NCBI RefSeq assembly: GCF_027172205.1
Contig: NC_070604.1
Location: forward strand, 76,359,023-76,423,022
Source of the DNA: Podarcis raffonei
Taxonomy: Eukaryota > Chordata > Lepidosauria > Squamata > Lacertidae
DNA: 64,000 bases
Direction: 5' to 3'
Shown here: piece by piece, positions 63,148 through 64,000 of the stretch
How the letters are laid out: each line of letters opens with the position of its first letter
How positions within the stretch are numbered: position 1 is the stretch's first letter
Notes under the pieces: model-generated
Told to the model about the DNA's origin: nothing
The model's database searches: none
The model's input: the letters and a program-made list of their open reading frames with translations, nothing else
Made by a program: the position numbers and the translations under genes

Positions 63148-64000
63148 AGTAACATGTGTAAGATGAGAACTTCCCAGAATGGCAGAAATACAGGACCCTC
63201 TGAAACAGAGGCGTGGCTCTAAAATCTGATGGTTATCTTAGCTTAAGGGAAATGGGAGCCCTCCCCATATTCTATCACTTATTTGGTTTTAAACTATTTA
63301 AATGTTGAGGGCCATAGGCTTGGAGAGACATCCTCAAGTCAAATAATTACCCAGTGTAGGCCCTTCATTGGGTTTTCATTTGCTTATGCCAGTAGTAAAA
63401 TGTGCCCATAAAAAAGTGGAAGAAGTAGGGAATCCTGCACTCAAATAGTTACTCTCTACACTTTTTACTTAAGGACATATGAGCTTTAGGATCTTGGGTA
63501 CTTACATCACTTATATTCAGGTTAATGAAGTCTCTGTTTTTCACACTTAGTGCTTGGAACACTCCTGGAAAAAAAATCAACACGTGATGTTGATCTGATT
63601 CATACAAATATGTGGGGACAATGCAAGGTAAATGACCTGAGGCATTTAGTGGTACTCATACTTAAGAGTAAACCAACTAAAATTAATGAATATGACTAAG
63701 CTAGATCCTTTAATTTCAATGGGCCTACTCTGCAAAACTTAATTGGATGCAAGCTTTGGGGCCAAGATGCAAATCTGCATAAATTAGCACATGCACATTT
63801 TGTATGTATAAATGCCATAACTTTCAGAGGGGAAAAACAACCTCTGGCTGTTAGGGCTTAATATGAGCTATCAAGAGAATTTACTGGGCTCAGTTCACTG
63901 TATGTGGATTGGGCCTCCTATCTCCCCACCCCATGACTTATTAGCAAGAGCTGCTCTTTTGTATATATTAAAACAAAAAGAAGTCCTTGGGCAAATTAAG
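63148..64000. other. Window end, nothing coding
   Basis: A hairpin-MITE-like outline occurs at 63650-63760 (GAGTAAACCAACTAAAATTA and GGGCCTACTCTGCAAAACTT). Otherwise unassigned. Confidence 0.4.

Overview
The window is vertebrate nuclear DNA, almost certainly from a squamate reptile (a lizard is likelier than a snake, but I cannot fix the species). The evidence is two spliced host genes with GT-AG introns, several tRNA-derived SINEs of the Sauria SINE type, BovB (RTE) LINE 3' ends, CR1/L2-type LINE tails, MIR-like SINEs and many short inverted-repeat DNA elements. Only about 2.6 kb of the 64 kb is host coding sequence.

Layout: (1) 1-19.8 kb holds the last 14 coding exons of TTC13 on the + strand, 530 residues ending at a stop at 19735 with a close poly(A) signal. 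Its introns carry a 5'-truncated L1, two TSD-flanked Sauria SINEs, a 5'-truncated SINE piece, a TA-flanked MITE that abuts a splice donor, an RTE-like LINE fragment and an unclassified 727-bp element with 18-bp inverted ends. (2) 19.8-23.2 kb is the intergenic interval: a hairpin MITE, a BovB tail, an old LINE-like repeat, TA-flanked MITEs, an hAT MITE and a solo LTR that itself holds a nested MITE. (3) 23.2-47.6 kb is C1orf198 on the + strand: a CpG-island promoter, four coding exons giving 327 residues, and an inferred 2.6-kb 3' UTR. (4) 47.6-64 kb has no host gene that I recognise. It holds a BovB 3' end, a MITE with a tandem-repeat core, a young Ty1/copia-type LTR element with identical-looking LTRs and a 5-bp target duplication (a broken copy), and an L2-type LINE 3' end.

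TTC13 followed by C1orf198 on the same strand matches the gene order known in human 1q42. The two genes are neighbours rather than an operon, and nothing in the sequence links their functions. C1orf198 has its own CpG-island promoter. The unusual material is in the repeats: clean nested insertions, exact target-site duplications, a SINE/LINE pair that share a 3' motif, and three TA-flanked elements with similar ends but unrelated GC-rich interiors. I found no CRISPR array, no functional tRNA or rRNA gene, and no candidate new multi-gene system.
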